Shown here piece by piece: positions 8,688 through 16,594 of a stretch of 64,000 bases of DNA (its first letter is position 1; every line of letters begins with the position of its first letter). This DNA comes from Blautia luti. GTDB taxonomy: Bacteria; Bacillota; Clostridia; Lachnospirales; Lachnospiraceae. Below the pieces are notes generated by a model. That model had not been told where the DNA came from. It ran no database searches and saw nothing but the letters and a program-made list of their open reading frames with translations. The position numbers and the translations under genes were made by a program. The stretch spans positions 49,540 through 113,539 of the forward strand of contig NZ_JAAITI010000009.1 in NCBI RefSeq assembly GCF_013304735.1, in the 5' to 3' direction.

Positions 8688-10073
8688 TTATTTCAAAAAA
8701 ATATAACGAGCCTGTGCAAAATCCACTTCATCTTCGTCTTCCAGAAGGCGGTCTTCTCCGTTTTTCAGGATCTGGCCATTAACAGATGTTCCATTTCTGG
8801 AATTCAGATCTGTCAGATAATACTCCCCATCTCTTTTTCGAATCTTTGCATGGATACGGCTTACGGTAGGCATATTGATCACTGCATCCGCTGCAGTCTC
8901 CAGCTTTCCGATTACTGTAATATCCCGGTCCAGATATATGGTTGCCAGCTCTCCTGGCTCATGGCTGACCAGAGTAGCCGGTCCCTTTGTTATTCCTGCC
9001 GAAAGAACTACGGTCTCTCCAAAACACTCCGTATTTTCTTCTGATACTTCGTGCTCTTTTATTTCCGGCTGTTTTTCTTTTTCCTGCGGAATCTCATAAA
9101 TATTCTTTTCCTGAAAATCTCTGATCCTGTCTGTTTCCTCATGAGGATTCTGTTTCTTCTCAGGAATCTTTTTCATCAGAATATAACTCAGCATTCCAAG
9201 GACCATCAACCCCAGAATCACAGACAGAAATACGCCGGTGCTTACTCTTGGAAGATATCCTGCCGCCATTCCCGCAGTAATTCCCAGAAGAATCAGAAGT
9301 GCCAAAAGAAACCCTGCCGTTTTCCACAGTCTGTCCCTGTTCTCTTTTTTCACCTCTCTGTTATTTGGCTTACTGTCCTTTTTCTTTTTTTCCACCCCGT
9401 CCAGGTCTTCTCTGTTCCAGTTTTCCATCTGCCAGAGTTCTTCCTGTTCTTTATGCTCTTCCTGGCTTTTCTCTGCCTGCTTAAATGGCTTCTTTTTTTC
9501 GTATGCGGCAAAATCTGATGCCTTTCCATTTTTCACTTTATAAAGTTCTTCTTTGATATACTCCAGGTGAAAACTATCTTCCAGTGCACGTCTGTATACG
9601 CCATATCCCAGCATAACCGCTTTTCCGTCTTCATGATTCAGCTTTGGAAGAATATATTCAGCCAGATTCTGAAACTGTTTCTGTATCTCGCTGTGAAATC
9701 CTGGAAGATAACAGAACCGGACATTCTGTTTTTCCGCATCCAGATAAATATATTCCGGTTCCAGAATCAACTGGCAGGGATTCAGAAGATACTCGGACAT
9801 TGCTTCCATAACCTGGACAAATCCTCCCAGAATTACCTGAAGTTCTTCCATCCCAATCTTTTTTTCTTCAAAAAGAGCAGTCATTGAATGCCTGGAAGTC
9901 ACATCGTAATACACCATGAATTTTCCATCTATCCCCTGAATCCGGCACTGAAGAAGATCCGGTACTGCATTTGCCACAATCATTCGAACCTGATAGGAAT
10001 TGGTATCAATTGCCTCTTCTCCTGTCAGAATCAGATAATTATGATTCATGTCTCTCTTATATTCTGATTTCAT
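8688..10073 (-). CDS. DUF6382 / FHA domain protein of the Tad locus
   Basis: 461 residues. The N-terminal part (1 to about 190) matches the DUF6382 type (MKSEYKRDMNHNYLIL start). A charged Lys/Glu linker follows, then two membrane helices (about 249-301), another linker, and a C-terminal FHA domain (about 370-455) with TVSRIHAKI and LNSRNGTSVNG phosphothreonine-binding loops. It is the last gene of the pilus operon; its ATG (10073) is a base after the TadE stop, with GAGGTG upstream. FHA domains read Ser/Thr phosphorylation, so this may link Tad assembly to a Hanks-type kinase. That link is inference; no kinase is in the window. Confidence 0.82.
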   Translation of the reverse strand: MKSEYKRDMNHNYLILTGEEAIDTNSYQVRMIVANAVPDLLQCRIQGIDGKFMVYYDVTSRHSMTALFEEKKIGMEELQVILGGFVQVMEAMSEYLLNPCQLILEPEYIYLDAEKQNVRFCYLPGFHSEIQKQFQNLAEYILPKLNHEDGKAVMLGYGVYRRALEDSFHLEYIKEELYKVKNGKASDFAAYEKKKPFKQAEKSQEEHKEQEELWQMENWNREDLDGVEKKKKDSKPNNREVKKENRDRLWKTAGFLLALLILLGITAGMAAGYLPRVSTGVFLSVILGLMVLGMLSYILMKKIPEKKQNPHEETDRIRDFQEKNIYEIPQEKEKQPEIKEHEVSEENTECFGETVVLSAGITKGPATLVSHEPGELATIYLDRDITVIGKLETAADAVINMPTVSRIHAKIRKRDGEYYLTDLNSRNGTSVNGQILKNGEDRLLEDEDEVDFAQARYIFLK

Positions 10074-10074
10074 T

Positions 10075-10506
10075 TTATTTTTTCACCTCTTCCAAAACAT
10101 CCACCGTTCCCTTCACTTTACGTATCCATCCTGTCGGACGCAAAACAGCTGCCTTTCCGCAAACTTCAATCTTCCATTTCTGTGACAGAAAACCAGCCGG
10201 TACATCCATCTGATAGGTTACCTGTACGGTTTTCCCTGCACTGGTCTGCATACTTAGGTTTTCACCACCCGGAAGTCCGGTACTCCCAAGCATTCTACCC
10301 TGAATATCTGCTTTTTCATATATGTCTCCGTCTTTTTTATAACCTTCCATACTTCCACTGACTGCCGCCTCATATGCCGCTGACGTCAGCCATGCCCGGT
10401 TATGTACAAAAAAATCCAGATACAGAAGCCCCATCAACACCATGAGGATCAACGGCATCAATAATGCCGCTTCTATTGTAAAACTTCCTTTTTTCAGTTT
10501 TTTCAT
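10075..10506 (-). CDS. tadE: TadE-like pilus assembly protein
   Basis: 143 residues. The N-terminus KKGSFTIEAALLMPLILMV is the TadE/pseudopilin signature: a short basic leader, a hydrophilic G-S-F-T-I-E processing site and one long helix (about residues 11-32). The remainder is an exported beta domain. The start overlaps the stop of the upstream prepilin peptidase by 4 bases, implying translational coupling. It is probably a minor pseudopilin processed by one of the two A24 peptidases of this locus. Confidence 0.82.
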   Translation of the reverse strand: MKKLKKGSFTIEAALLMPLILMVLMGLLYLDFFVHNRAWLTSAAYEAAVSGSMEGYKKDGDIYEKADIQGRMLGSTGLPGGENLSMQTSAGKTVQVTYQMDVPAGFLSQKWKIEVCGKAAVLRPTGWIRKVKGTVDVLEEVKK

Positions 10507-10919
10507 AAAAGTATTCCTCCCAGATATCCGACCAGCAGAAACGGTGCAAAAGGTATTTCCGTATCACGCTTCTTTTTAAACACCAGAAGCTGCAGGCCTG
10601 AATAGATTCCACACAGCAAAAGCGCAGCGCAGAGTACTCCCAGTAATTCTCCACTTTTCAGTACAGATCCCATTGCCAGAATCAGAAGTCCGTCTCCAAA
10701 TCCGATTTCCCCCCTGGTCAGCACCGATATCACCGCCGCAATTGTACCTGCTCCCATAGAAATCAGCCCATCTGCCCAAAACGTTCCTTCCCATATTCTC
10801 CACAGAATTCCCCCTGCAAGAAAAACACTTAATACCGGAACACAAATTTCTTTTTTCCGAATGTCTGTCCATGTATTAATTCCCAGGAATACAGTCATAC
10901 AGATTTCCAGCCTGTCCAT
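10503..10919 (-). CDS. A24 family prepilin peptidase (second copy of the locus)
   Basis: 138 residues from ATG 10919 (AAGGAGG 7 bases upstream; the upstream frame extension lacks a site). Membrane aspartyl protease with the two catalytic Asp motifs: NTWTDIRKKEI near the N-terminus and the GxGD box in GEIGFGDGLL. Four or five hydrophobic segments. The family removes the leader of type IV-like prepilins. A second enzyme of the same family stands at 37082-37594 in the first part of the operon, so each may serve different pseudopilins. Reads as intact. Confidence 0.85.
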   Translation of the reverse strand: MDRLEICMTVFLGINTWTDIRKKEICVPVLSVFLAGGILWRIWEGTFWADGLISMGAGTIAAVISVLTRGEIGFGDGLLILAMGSVLKSGELLGVLCAALLLCGIYSGLQLLVFKKKRDTEIPFAPFLLVGYLGGILL

Positions 10920-10932
10920 AGTCTTCCTCCTT

Positions 10933-11709
10933 TTAACCACAGCGCCCGCAGGCACTCATTTCACCGGATACTTCTGCTTCTTTTACCATTCGCACAGACC
11001 GTTTCAGTGCACTGCAGCTTTCCCTGTTGTGAAAACGATTGCTCTTTTTTGTAATATACACAGTTCCCGCCGGTTCCTGCCCGCGACTGCAAAGTTCACA
11101 TGCCTGATATTTTTCCCCATATGTATTTTTGAGATTTTTTACCGAAGATCCGGATAACTGCTGCACAGACAGATTCAGATAACTGCATCCAAGTGTTCTG
11201 TGATACACGGTTCCAGACTCTGTCACATAGACCATTGGCTGGCTTTCCACTGCATCATTTCCTTCTTCATAGAGCACTCCTGTCCATGCATGAACCTTTA
11301 CCGTGTTGTGGAACCATATTTTTGGAAGCGGAATCAGACCACCGATAGGCTGATAGGAATATACATCCGGCAATGTAACAGTTTCTGCTCCGGAACTGCC
11401 AGTTCCATAAGCATACATTCCTGCCTCTTTTGTTTTCTGGCATAAACCAGTCAGATGCTCTGTCTGGACTCTGTAAATATCCATAAATGAAATCAGTGCA
11501 ATCACTCCAAAAAAGAACATTGGCAAAACCAGTGCAGTCTCCAGTGTAAGACTTGCTTTCTTTAAAAAGGTGCACGGGGATACTTTTTCAGAAAGCGGTT
11601 TTCTGCTTATCGGGGAAAACAGAAATAACCTTCCTTGAGAGCGCCTTTCTCTTTTTTGATCCAGTCTGTTTATCTGATTTTTATCTTCTTTTTCTTTCTG
11701 AAAAAGCAT
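10933..11709 (-). CDS. TadE/F-like pseudopilin with two Cys/His modules
   Basis: 258 residues. After a long basic leader (about 50 residues) comes a TadE-type segment, KKASLTLETALVLPMFFFG, and one helix. The C-terminal half carries two copies of a short module: VYVTESGTVYHRTLGCSYLN ending CELC, and VYITKKSNRFHNRESC ending CGRC. Each holds a His, a Cys and a final CxxC, which looks like a small metal site. Such a duplicated metal module on an exported pseudopilin is unusual. GGAGG sits 9 bases before the ATG. Adjacent to the second prepilin peptidase (13-base gap) in the same operon. Confidence 0.75.
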   Translation of the reverse strand: MLFQKEKEDKNQINRLDQKRERRSQGRLFLFSPISRKPLSEKVSPCTFLKKASLTLETALVLPMFFFGVIALISFMDIYRVQTEHLTGLCQKTKEAGMYAYGTGSSGAETVTLPDVYSYQPIGGLIPLPKIWFHNTVKVHAWTGVLYEEGNDAVESQPMVYVTESGTVYHRTLGCSYLNLSVQQLSGSSVKNLKNTYGEKYQACELCSRGQEPAGTVYITKKSNRFHNRESCSALKRSVRMVKEAEVSGEMSACGRCG

Positions 11710-11727
11710 CCCTGTGCACCTCCTTTT

Positions 11728-13221
11728 CTATTCATAGGCATACTGCCTTGTAACCGTAAATATTTTCTTTTTGTTTGCTTTTACATCTGCGGATGCTTCC
11801 AGTGCAACAACACAATGATCCATCTGAAATCCCGGTCTTTTTCCTTTTTCACGGATCGCACATTCAATCATATCCATTCCTCTCGTAACTTTTTCCTGTT
11901 TTCCTTTTGCCATAAGAAGAACCCGGAGATAATCCTCATAAGACATCCCTCCACTGGAATCTTTTCTGGAAGAATCCAGCCTGTCCAGAATATGCGCCAG
12001 ATTTTCCAGAGATAGCTGCCAGTCTGCTGCTGTTTTTACAAGCGGAACATGCCCGCCTGCAAACAGTTCCCTCACATCCAGAATACTTTCCGCAAACGCC
12101 CAGCAGAATATCAGTGCAGCTTCAATTACTACTGCTGCCGGCGGAATCAAAAAACCCGATGCAATTGCCAGAGCCAGTGTTTCTACCTGGATACGTTTTC
12201 CTCCGTCAGAAATTAAATATGCCATATTCACGCCCTGACGGATCAGAAGCAGTTTTGTTGCTACAGATTTCAGATTCTCGCGGTCACTGTTTTTTCCTCC
12301 CAGAATATACTCCACCTGGTAGTTCAGTCCCGAAGACGCAGGCTTTCGATAATTTCCCAGTTTTTTCAGCAGATACTGGCCAAACAGAATTCCTGAAGTA
12401 TAGGAAGTATCTGACTGAATATCCGAATTCATTACCATTCCCGTCTGAAGTTTTCTTCCTGACGCCAATGTTCTCCTGTCTGTGGAAGCATCTGAAATTC
12501 CACGTTCTGCCGGAACTACCAGATCGAGAAGTCCCATTTTTCGGACTCTTCTGATAACCGGAATCGGATTTTCTACGGTTGTATCTGCTCCACCGGTAAA
12601 ATCATCTCCACTTCCTCCATCTCCGAAATCTCCCTGTTCCTTCTGATTCTCCTGGTTATTCTTTGCTTCTTCACTTTTCTGCGCCGCATTTGAAATCTCA
12701 GAATCATAGGAATCCAGACTTCCACCGTTTTCAGACTGTTCTCCTTTTCTCTGCGCTTCGTCTGTTTTTTCTTCCTGGTCTTTCAGTTTTTCGAGAAGGA
12801 TCTGTACCCCCTGACTTCCGAGTGTTTCCCGCATATAACCGGCAGCCTGCTGATAAAAAACTTCTCCGTCTCCGTCAGTCAGCAGACGGTATCCATTAAA
12901 TCCTCCCTGCAAAAGTTCCAGTTTCTGACTGTTCTGTTTTAATACAGGTTTCATATAGGACTCAAAATTATCATACACAGAGGCCATATCTACCTCATCT
13001 TTTCCACCTGCATAGAATGCGAACAGATCATAATTTTCAAGCAGTGTCCTGTCGTACTGCCCGAACAGGGAATAAAGTCCGATATCCATACTGTTCAGTA
13101 TCTGCGTCCTGGCAGCTGACATACGTACAGATTCGATACTGGCACATACAAGTGACAGAACAACACTCAGAATCAGCGCCAGAAAAATCGTAATACTGCC
13201 TTTTTTCACTGTCTTTGCCAA
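11728..13221 (-). CDS. DUF5702 protein, large pseudopilin-like component of Tad locus
   Basis: 497 residues if translation starts at TTG 13221, which has AAGGAG 8 bases upstream; an ATG at 13254 lies inside a stable hairpin and lacks a ribosome site. The N-terminus KKGSITIFLALILSVVLSLV is pseudopilin-like, followed by SVRMSAARTQIL, the look of DUF5702. A Gln/Glu/Lys/Gly-rich low-complexity stretch occupies about residues 155-215. A further hydrophobic stretch is near residue 360 (IASGFLIPPAAVVIEAALIF). Probably a large minor pilin or assembly factor exported to the cell surface. Its function has not been established. Confidence 0.78.
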   Translation of the reverse strand: MAKTVKKGSITIFLALILSVVLSLVCASIESVRMSAARTQILNSMDIGLYSLFGQYDRTLLENYDLFAFYAGGKDEVDMASVYDNFESYMKPVLKQNSQKLELLQGGFNGYRLLTDGDGEVFYQQAAGYMRETLGSQGVQILLEKLKDQEEKTDEAQRKGEQSENGGSLDSYDSEISNAAQKSEEAKNNQENQKEQGDFGDGGSGDDFTGGADTTVENPIPVIRRVRKMGLLDLVVPAERGISDASTDRRTLASGRKLQTGMVMNSDIQSDTSYTSGILFGQYLLKKLGNYRKPASSGLNYQVEYILGGKNSDRENLKSVATKLLLIRQGVNMAYLISDGGKRIQVETLALAIASGFLIPPAAVVIEAALIFCWAFAESILDVRELFAGGHVPLVKTAADWQLSLENLAHILDRLDSSRKDSSGGMSYEDYLRVLLMAKGKQEKVTRGMDMIECAIREKGKRPGFQMDHCVVALEASADVKANKKKIFTVTRQYAYE

Positions 13222-13239
13222 AGGGTACCTCTCCTTTCC

Positions 13240-13267
13240 AAAACGGTAAATCATCGCTTACCGTTTT
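13240..13267 (-). promoter_or_regulatory. Intercistronic hairpin after the Flp pilin gene
   Basis: A perfect 10-bp stem (AAAACGGTAA, 13240-13249; TTACCGTTTT, 13258-13267) with an 8-base loop starts 10 bases after the pilin stop. On the minus strand only a short T run (inside the stem) and then GGAAAGGAG follow, so it is a poor full terminator. It more likely stabilises the pilin mRNA 3' end or attenuates downstream expression. Confidence 0.65.
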
Positions 13268-13276
13268 TTATCCTTC

Positions 13277-13456
13277 TCAGATTGAATTACTTTGTTTGGT
13301 GATTTTTGAAAGGATATTTTTAACAAGCGAAGTGAGCTGTTGCTTAAAGATGACAACCAGACTGATCAGAACCACCAGAATCAGAATAATCTCCACAACT
13401 CCCACTGCATCTTCTTCCGCCACAAATTCTTTCATATATTTCCAGATATTTTTCAT
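13277..13456 (-). CDS. flp: Flp family type IVb pilin
   Basis: 59 residues, the major subunit candidate of the Tad pilus. It has the Flp layout: basic leader (MKNIWKYMKEFVAE), EDAVGVVEIILILVVLISLV hydrophobic core, then a short basic tail (KQQLTSLVKNILSKITKQ). The prepilin peptidase site would precede the Glu/Asp-Ala-Val segment; Glu five residues into the mature helix is typical. Start at ATG 13456 has AGGTG 4-5 bases upstream. It lies between tadC and the DUF5702 gene, and a stable hairpin follows its stop, as expected for an abundant pilin. Confidence 0.82.
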   Translation of the reverse strand: MKNIWKYMKEFVAEEDAVGVVEIILILVVLISLVVIFKQQLTSLVKNILSKITKQSNSI

Positions 13457-13493
13457 TTGTCACCTCTCATTTCTGTGTTTTCACACGGTTCTT

Positions 13494-14525
13494 CTATCCG
13501 CCGTAAAAGGAAAGACAGGCCGGCAGCATAATTACTGCCATCACAACCAGAAGCATCAGTACCATCGGAAGAAGCAGTTTCGTTGCTGCCGCCTCGCCCA
13601 GTACTCTTGCCTTTCTTTTTCTTTCCTCCCAGGCTTCCACAGATTCTTTTTCCAGTAAATCAGACAGATACCGGCTTCCTTTCTGAAGATTCTGAATCAG
13701 AAGTGTTGACAGCGTTTTATATTTTACCTGTCCACACCGCTCTCCAAATCTACGATAAGCCTCTGCTTCCGAAACGCCGCTGTCCATCTCATAACATGCT
13801 GTACGGATTTCCTCATATGCTGCGCGTTTATTTCCCTCTTCTCTTTTTCCATAATCCATGGCAATTTTCTGAAATGCCTTTCTCGCAGTTAAACCTGCCT
13901 GTACCAGAAGAGTGAATTTCATAACCAGCCCCGGATAATCCATCAGCATCTGTTCTCTTCTCTTTATCTGAACAGATTCTTCTTCTCTTCTTTTTGCGAT
14001 TACCACTGCTGCTGCCGCAACCAGTCCCAATGCGGAAATCAGATTTCCGGTTGTATCCTTCGGCTGCTCCCATTCCAGGTGTTTTCCATTCCATTCTTCC
14101 GGAAGATAATAGTACCTGGGATCATTCTTTTTCTGGTTATACTGTACGATCATATCCTGCAGTTCTTTCTCGCGCTGCTGTTCTTCGCTCAGTTCTTTCT
14201 CAGTTTCCGGCTCTTCCCCGGACTTTTCCGTTTCCTTTTCCGGCACCTGCACATACAGGGAGCCGGCTTTTTTTCCGTCTACAGATACTATGAATTTCTC
14301 TTCGTAAGCACCTGTCTCCTCTTTTTCCATACGGTATCCGGATGAATACACCGTACCTCCGCCACTTTGAACGGTCAGAAGCATTCCGATGATATTTCCG
14401 GCAAGCGCTACCAGGATAAAAAGTTTCTGTCCTTCTGCATTCCCTGCCCACGGCGGCAGACGCCCCAGCTTTCCGGCAAGAAAAGCTCCAAGAATCACCA
14501 TAAATATCACAATATGTATCCACAT
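13494..14525 (-). CDS. tadC: Type II secretion F-family protein, TadC-like
   Basis: 343 residues from ATG 14525 (AGGTG 6 bases upstream; the in-frame GTG at 14534 is less well placed). An N-terminal helix pair (about 1-58) precedes a charged periplasmic-type insert rich in Glu (about 75-160), then the T2SSF domain: a helix near 168-182, cytoplasmic four-helix part (LLVQAGLTARKAFQKIAMDY), and two C-terminal helices ending MVLMLLVVMAVIMLP. TadC pairs with TadB in the inner membrane platform that couples the ATPase to pilin assembly. The long Glu-rich insert is not part of the usual core. Confidence 0.82.
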   Translation of the reverse strand: MWIHIVIFMVILGAFLAGKLGRLPPWAGNAEGQKLFILVALAGNIIGMLLTVQSGGGTVYSSGYRMEKEETGAYEEKFIVSVDGKKAGSLYVQVPEKETEKSGEEPETEKELSEEQQREKELQDMIVQYNQKKNDPRYYYLPEEWNGKHLEWEQPKDTTGNLISALGLVAAAAVVIAKRREEESVQIKRREQMLMDYPGLVMKFTLLVQAGLTARKAFQKIAMDYGKREEGNKRAAYEEIRTACYEMDSGVSEAEAYRRFGERCGQVKYKTLSTLLIQNLQKGSRYLSDLLEKESVEAWEERKRKARVLGEAAATKLLLPMVLMLLVVMAVIMLPACLSFYGG

Positions 14526-14534
14526 CACACACAC

Positions 14535-15311
14535 CTACACTTCTATATCTACAATTTTCACTCCCAGCCAGTAAGACAATCCATAAATTACCATACAAAC
14601 TGTCATGGCACAGATTCCAAAGGGATTTCCGTAAAGTACATCCAGAAATCCCGGAGAAGTCAGCTTCAGATAACAGATAATGCCGGCCGGCATAACGCTC
14701 ATAACCATCTGTTCAGATTTTTTTGCAGCCAGCGTTGCCTCTATTTCTTTTTTTACTTCAATCTTATCTCCCAGCATCCTGGCAACCTTCTGAATCATCT
14801 GCGTCATATCTCCGCCAGTCCGTTTCGCTGTATAAAATACCGCCGCAAAATTCTCAATATCTTCCACGCCGCTTCGTTTTCCAAAATCCAGAAACAGTTC
14901 TTCCACAGGAACACTTAAACGCAGCTGACTCTCGATATAACGAAATTCTTCCAGAATATCACTTCCCTTTTCGTAGAGTCTTCCCAGATCCTTCACACTG
15001 GCCCGCACAGCATTTTCCGCAGAATACCCGGCCTGTACGGCTACATTCATGGATGTCAGCGCATCCCGGAACTGATAATTCAGATTCCGCTGTTGTCTTG
15101 CAATGCATTTTTTCTTCTGGATTTTCAGAAAAATCACCGGTACCGGCAACATAAACAGCAGTACTGGTAGGCTCTGATAAAACAGATAATCGGCTGCAGC
15201 GCATACGGCAACTCCCTCCAGAAGATACTTTGCTGTCTCCTTCGCCGTAAAATGATATGTCCTGTAATCTTTCCTCGTAAATTCCCATTTCTTTCCTTTC
15301 CGTTCTTTCAT
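14535..15311 (-). CDS. tadB: Type II secretion F-family protein, TadB-like
   Basis: 258 residues, an inner membrane platform protein. Hydrophobic segments lie near residues 30-62 and at the C-terminus; between them is the T2SSF cytoplasmic domain (YQFRDALTSMNVAVQAGYS; FYTAKRTGGDMTQMIQKVARML). Its ATG overlaps the TGA of the tadA 3' fragment, so its translation was originally coupled to tadA. Because the mobile element now separates it from the operon promoter at 37.7 kb, expression must come from within or across the element. Confidence 0.85.
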   Translation of the reverse strand: MKERKGKKWEFTRKDYRTYHFTAKETAKYLLEGVAVCAAADYLFYQSLPVLLFMLPVPVIFLKIQKKKCIARQQRNLNYQFRDALTSMNVAVQAGYSAENAVRASVKDLGRLYEKGSDILEEFRYIESQLRLSVPVEELFLDFGKRSGVEDIENFAAVFYTAKRTGGDMTQMIQKVARMLGDKIEVKKEIEATLAAKKSEQMVMSVMPAGIICYLKLTSPGFLDVLYGNPFGICAMTVCMVIYGLSYWLGVKIVDIEV

Positions 15312-15645
15312 AATTTAATTCCCGCCCGTTCCATTTTTTCACAGCGTAAAAGTGTATTTACTTTTACAAGTCCTTTTCCTTCTTCCCTGCGATACAGCGG
15401 CCGTGTCTGAATCTCTCCATTCTCAAAACCACACACCTCCGTAATCTCAAGCAGTTTTCTGCTTTTGTCCCGCATTCGCCCAAGGTGTACCAGAACATCT
15501 ACGCCAGAGGCAATCTGCCTGCGTATCGCTTCCAGGGGAAGATCAATTCCCATAAGCGTCATAGTTTCTATTCTGGACAGCATATCTCTGCTGCTGTTTG
15601 CATGAAGAGTAGACAGACTCCCATCATGTCCTGTATTCAGGCTTT
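15308..15645 (-). pseudogene. tadA: tadA 3' fragment, split off by the mobile element
   Basis: The C-terminal 112 codons of the pilus ATPase TadA. From the junction the frame reads SLNTGHDGSLSTLHANSSRD, the His box of secretion ATPases, then MLSRIETMTLMGIDLPLEAI. It has no start of its own except an internal ATG at 15583. The 5' part is at 35216-36075. Joining the two at the shared AAAGCCT core gives 1191 bases, 397 codons including stop, with the reading frame and the conserved DMLQSLNTGHDG stretch restored. It is therefore a clean, potentially reversible interruption and not decay. Confidence 0.95.
15639..15645 (+). repeat. Left attachment core (AGGCTTT)
   Basis: Identical to 35216-35222; identity ends exactly at the 7 bases on both sides. 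Inward of it the element reads TTATATGGAC, matched in inverted orientation by TATATGTAC at the right end. A second shared motif, TATATAACGT, lies at about 15708-15717 and inverted at the right end near 35178-35187. These look like recombinase arm sites. Confidence 0.85.
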
Positions 15646-15740
15646 TTATATGGACTCCCTATGTTCCCATCATGCAGAAATACAATATCTGTACTTAATA
15701 TACACTGTATATAACGTTATTATCTTGCCATTCCACAGTT

Positions 15741-15775
15741 GCAAAAAGAAAAGAGAGCCTTTCACAGCCCTCTTT
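15741..15775 (-). terminator. Terminator of the recombinase operon
   Basis: On the minus strand AAAGAGGGC (15775-15767) pairs with GCTCTCTTT (15758-15750) with one mismatch, followed by TCTTTTTG. It lies 14 bases beyond the last gene of the operon and about 100 bases inside the left end, shielding tadA/tadB from the element's transcript. Confidence 0.75.
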
Positions 15776-15788
15776 CATATTGACTTTC

Positions 15789-16085
15789 TCATTCATTTGT
15801 CATACTTAACAGTTTGGCAACCAATGTCTCTAAACTTTTTCCCCAAAATGGGACAAAGTCTGGTATTGCACCAAATGCCATCCCAATTATTATCATTCGC
15901 CCACATTCTCTTGCAGATTCCAATGCAAATCCATAACTCAAAACACCTGTCAGAATAAATATAATTGATAAAAAGTAAAGCAAAATATTTCCCAACATCA
16001 TCGGAATTTTTAATAACCAGCGAATCAATGTCATTACTGCAAGAATTAAATATAAAAACACTTTTATTATGTACTTAACCAACAT
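15789..16085 (-). CDS. Small membrane protein at element end (CD1845-like)
   Basis: 98 residues from ATG 16085 (GAGGG 8 bases upstream). Two or three hydrophobic segments: MLVKYIIKVFLYLILAVMTL, a second near residues 27-50 (MMLGNILLYFLSIIFILTGV), and a weaker one near 62-78. The pattern recalls the small CD1845-type membrane proteins found on clostridial mobile elements, but that is a tentative match. An in-frame TTG extension to 16184 would run through the repeat cluster and is unlikely. It ends the recombinase operon. Function unknown. Confidence 0.55.
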   Translation of the reverse strand: MLVKYIIKVFLYLILAVMTLIRWLLKIPMMLGNILLYFLSIIFILTGVLSYGFALESARECGRMIIIGMAFGAIPDFVPFWGKSLETLVAKLLSMTNE

Positions 16086-16110
16086 TTTTAATCCCTCACT
16101 TTTTTGTCTT

Positions 16111-16187
16111 TCCGGACAGCAAGAATCTTGCCATCCGGACTTCCACTTTTTTGCTATCCGGGCTGCAAAATTCTTGCTATCCAATGC
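16111..16187. repeat. 29-bp palindrome and three 23-bp-spaced repeats
   Basis: 16111-16139 is TCCGGA-CA-GCAAGA-A-TCTTGC-CA-TCCGGA. TTGCYATCC repeats start at 16128, 16151 and 16174, exactly 23 bases apart (two helical turns), the first sharing the palindrome's right arm. It lies in the gap between tnpV and the small membrane gene. Likely a protein-binding array; the partner is unknown. Confidence 0.65.
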
Positions 16188-16193
16188 AGTTCA

Positions 16194-16574
16194 TTATCCT
16201 TTCGTGTATATCATTTCCGTCAAAATCATCTCTTCTGCATCATGACAAAGGGTATTCATCCTCCTTGTCCATTCCATGTTGTCTTGCCTTTTTAATTCCT
16301 CTGTAATTCCTTCTTTCTCCATCATCTGTTTTACTAATTGTTCTTCTCTATCCCTTGCTTCTGCATCAATCTGATTCAAATGCTCGACAAGTTTTCCTTG
16401 TAACAACAATATTTGATATTTTGCCTTTCTGTGTTCCTGTAAATAGCTTTTACGAAGCATCCCATATTTCCCATAAGTTGGTTCGATATCTGTAAGTGCC
16501 AATTCTGGCAAATAATAATCACCACATAACATATAAGTAAGTCCATTTTTCTCATCATAAATTTCGTTCTGCAT
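16194..16574 (-). CDS. tnpV: Transposon-encoded protein TnpV
   Basis: 126 residues. The sequence pattern of the TnpV family is clear: LTYMLCGDYYLPELALTD, GKYGMLRKSYLQEHRKAKYQ, LLLQGKLVEHLNQID, and the C-terminal MEWTRRMNTLCHDAEEMIL. TnpV proteins occur in mobilizable transposons of Firmicutes such as the Tn4451 group; their biochemical role is not known. AAGGAG lies 9 bases before the ATG. Its presence in a Tn554-like recombinase operon, rather than next to a TnpX resolvase, suggests module exchange between element families. Confidence 0.8.
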   Translation of the reverse strand: MQNEIYDEKNGLTYMLCGDYYLPELALTDIEPTYGKYGMLRKSYLQEHRKAKYQILLLQGKLVEHLNQIDAEARDREEQLVKQMMEKEGITEELKRQDNMEWTRRMNTLCHDAEEMILTEMIYTKG

Positions 16575-16594
16575 AAAATATTCTCCTTTTCTTC

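Noticed and set aside
13221..13254. ATG 13254 as start of the DUF5702 protein
   Set aside because: It lies in the loop and stem of a stable hairpin without a ribosome site; TTG 13221 has AAGGAG at 8 bases.
16085..16184. Longer N-terminus for the small membrane protein from TTG 16184
   Set aside because: It would translate the palindrome and repeat array, and ATG 16085 has a proper ribosome site.
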